From Erwinia sp. (GTDB taxonomy: Bacteria > Pseudomonadota > Gammaproteobacteria > Enterobacterales > Enterobacteriaceae): DNA of 6,567 bases. The stretch covers positions 1 through 6,567 of the forward strand of contig DOOK01000019.1 in the NCBI GenBank assembly GCA_003512805.1, read 5' to 3'. Below the pieces are notes generated by a model. That model was not told where the DNA came from and did no database searches. It worked only from the letters and a program-made list of their open reading frames with translations. The number at the start of each line of letters is the position of its first letter. The stretch's first letter is position 1. This document shows, one piece after another, positions 5,126 to 6,567 of this stretch. The position numbers and the translations under genes were made by a program.

Positions 5126-6567
<1,442 letters not shown>

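Overview
The window carries the translation operon thrS-infC-rpmI-rplT-pheM-pheS-pheT of an enterobacterium, all on the plus strand, preceded by about 1.6 kb of accessory DNA. ThrS, L35, L20, PheS and the start of PheT match their E. coli counterparts closely from memory, with the same lengths for the complete proteins. Some differences (IF3 of 183 rather than 180 residues, a 13-residue rather than 14-residue PheM) point to a relative outside Escherichia. Erwiniaceae (Pantoea or Erwinia) would fit, but that is a guess and no taxonomic search was possible.

Positions 1-1440 are the accessory part. The left edge holds an open frame with unresolved strand. A strong leftward intrinsic terminator lies at 150-172. 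It is followed by about 370 bases with no convincing gene, although a 43-codon minus-strand frame at 362-493 is worth a look. A 66-residue ORF (542-742, plus), possibly YmgB/AriR-like, converges on a 119-residue two-helix membrane protein (804-1163, minus), probably of the DUF6404 family. The latter has its own promoter (perfect TATAAT) and its own terminator between the two genes. From 1164 to 1676 there is no gene: this stretch holds two palindromes, a REP-like hairpin, the thrS promoter and the structured thrS leader.

Positions 1510-6567 are the conserved operon and its layered regulation. The thrS leader can fold into two hairpins, each exposing a CGU loop that mimics the threonine anticodon, as in the ThrRS autoregulatory operator of E. 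coli. infC starts at the rare codon ATT (IF3 autoregulation), and a good internal promoter sits inside thrS 188 bp upstream of it. A strong hairpin in the infC-rpmI gap is probably part of the L20 operator controlling rpmI and rplT. After rplT comes an intrinsic terminator, then a near-consensus promoter, the pheM leader peptide (five Phe in 13 residues) and a complete attenuator with mutually exclusive antiterminator and terminator stems ahead of pheS. pheT runs off the right edge.

Together the operon makes two aminoacyl-tRNA synthetases (Thr, Phe), an initiation factor and two large-subunit ribosomal proteins, each with its own feedback control. The regulation follows the E. coli scheme. 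The less described content is in the upstream accessory segment.
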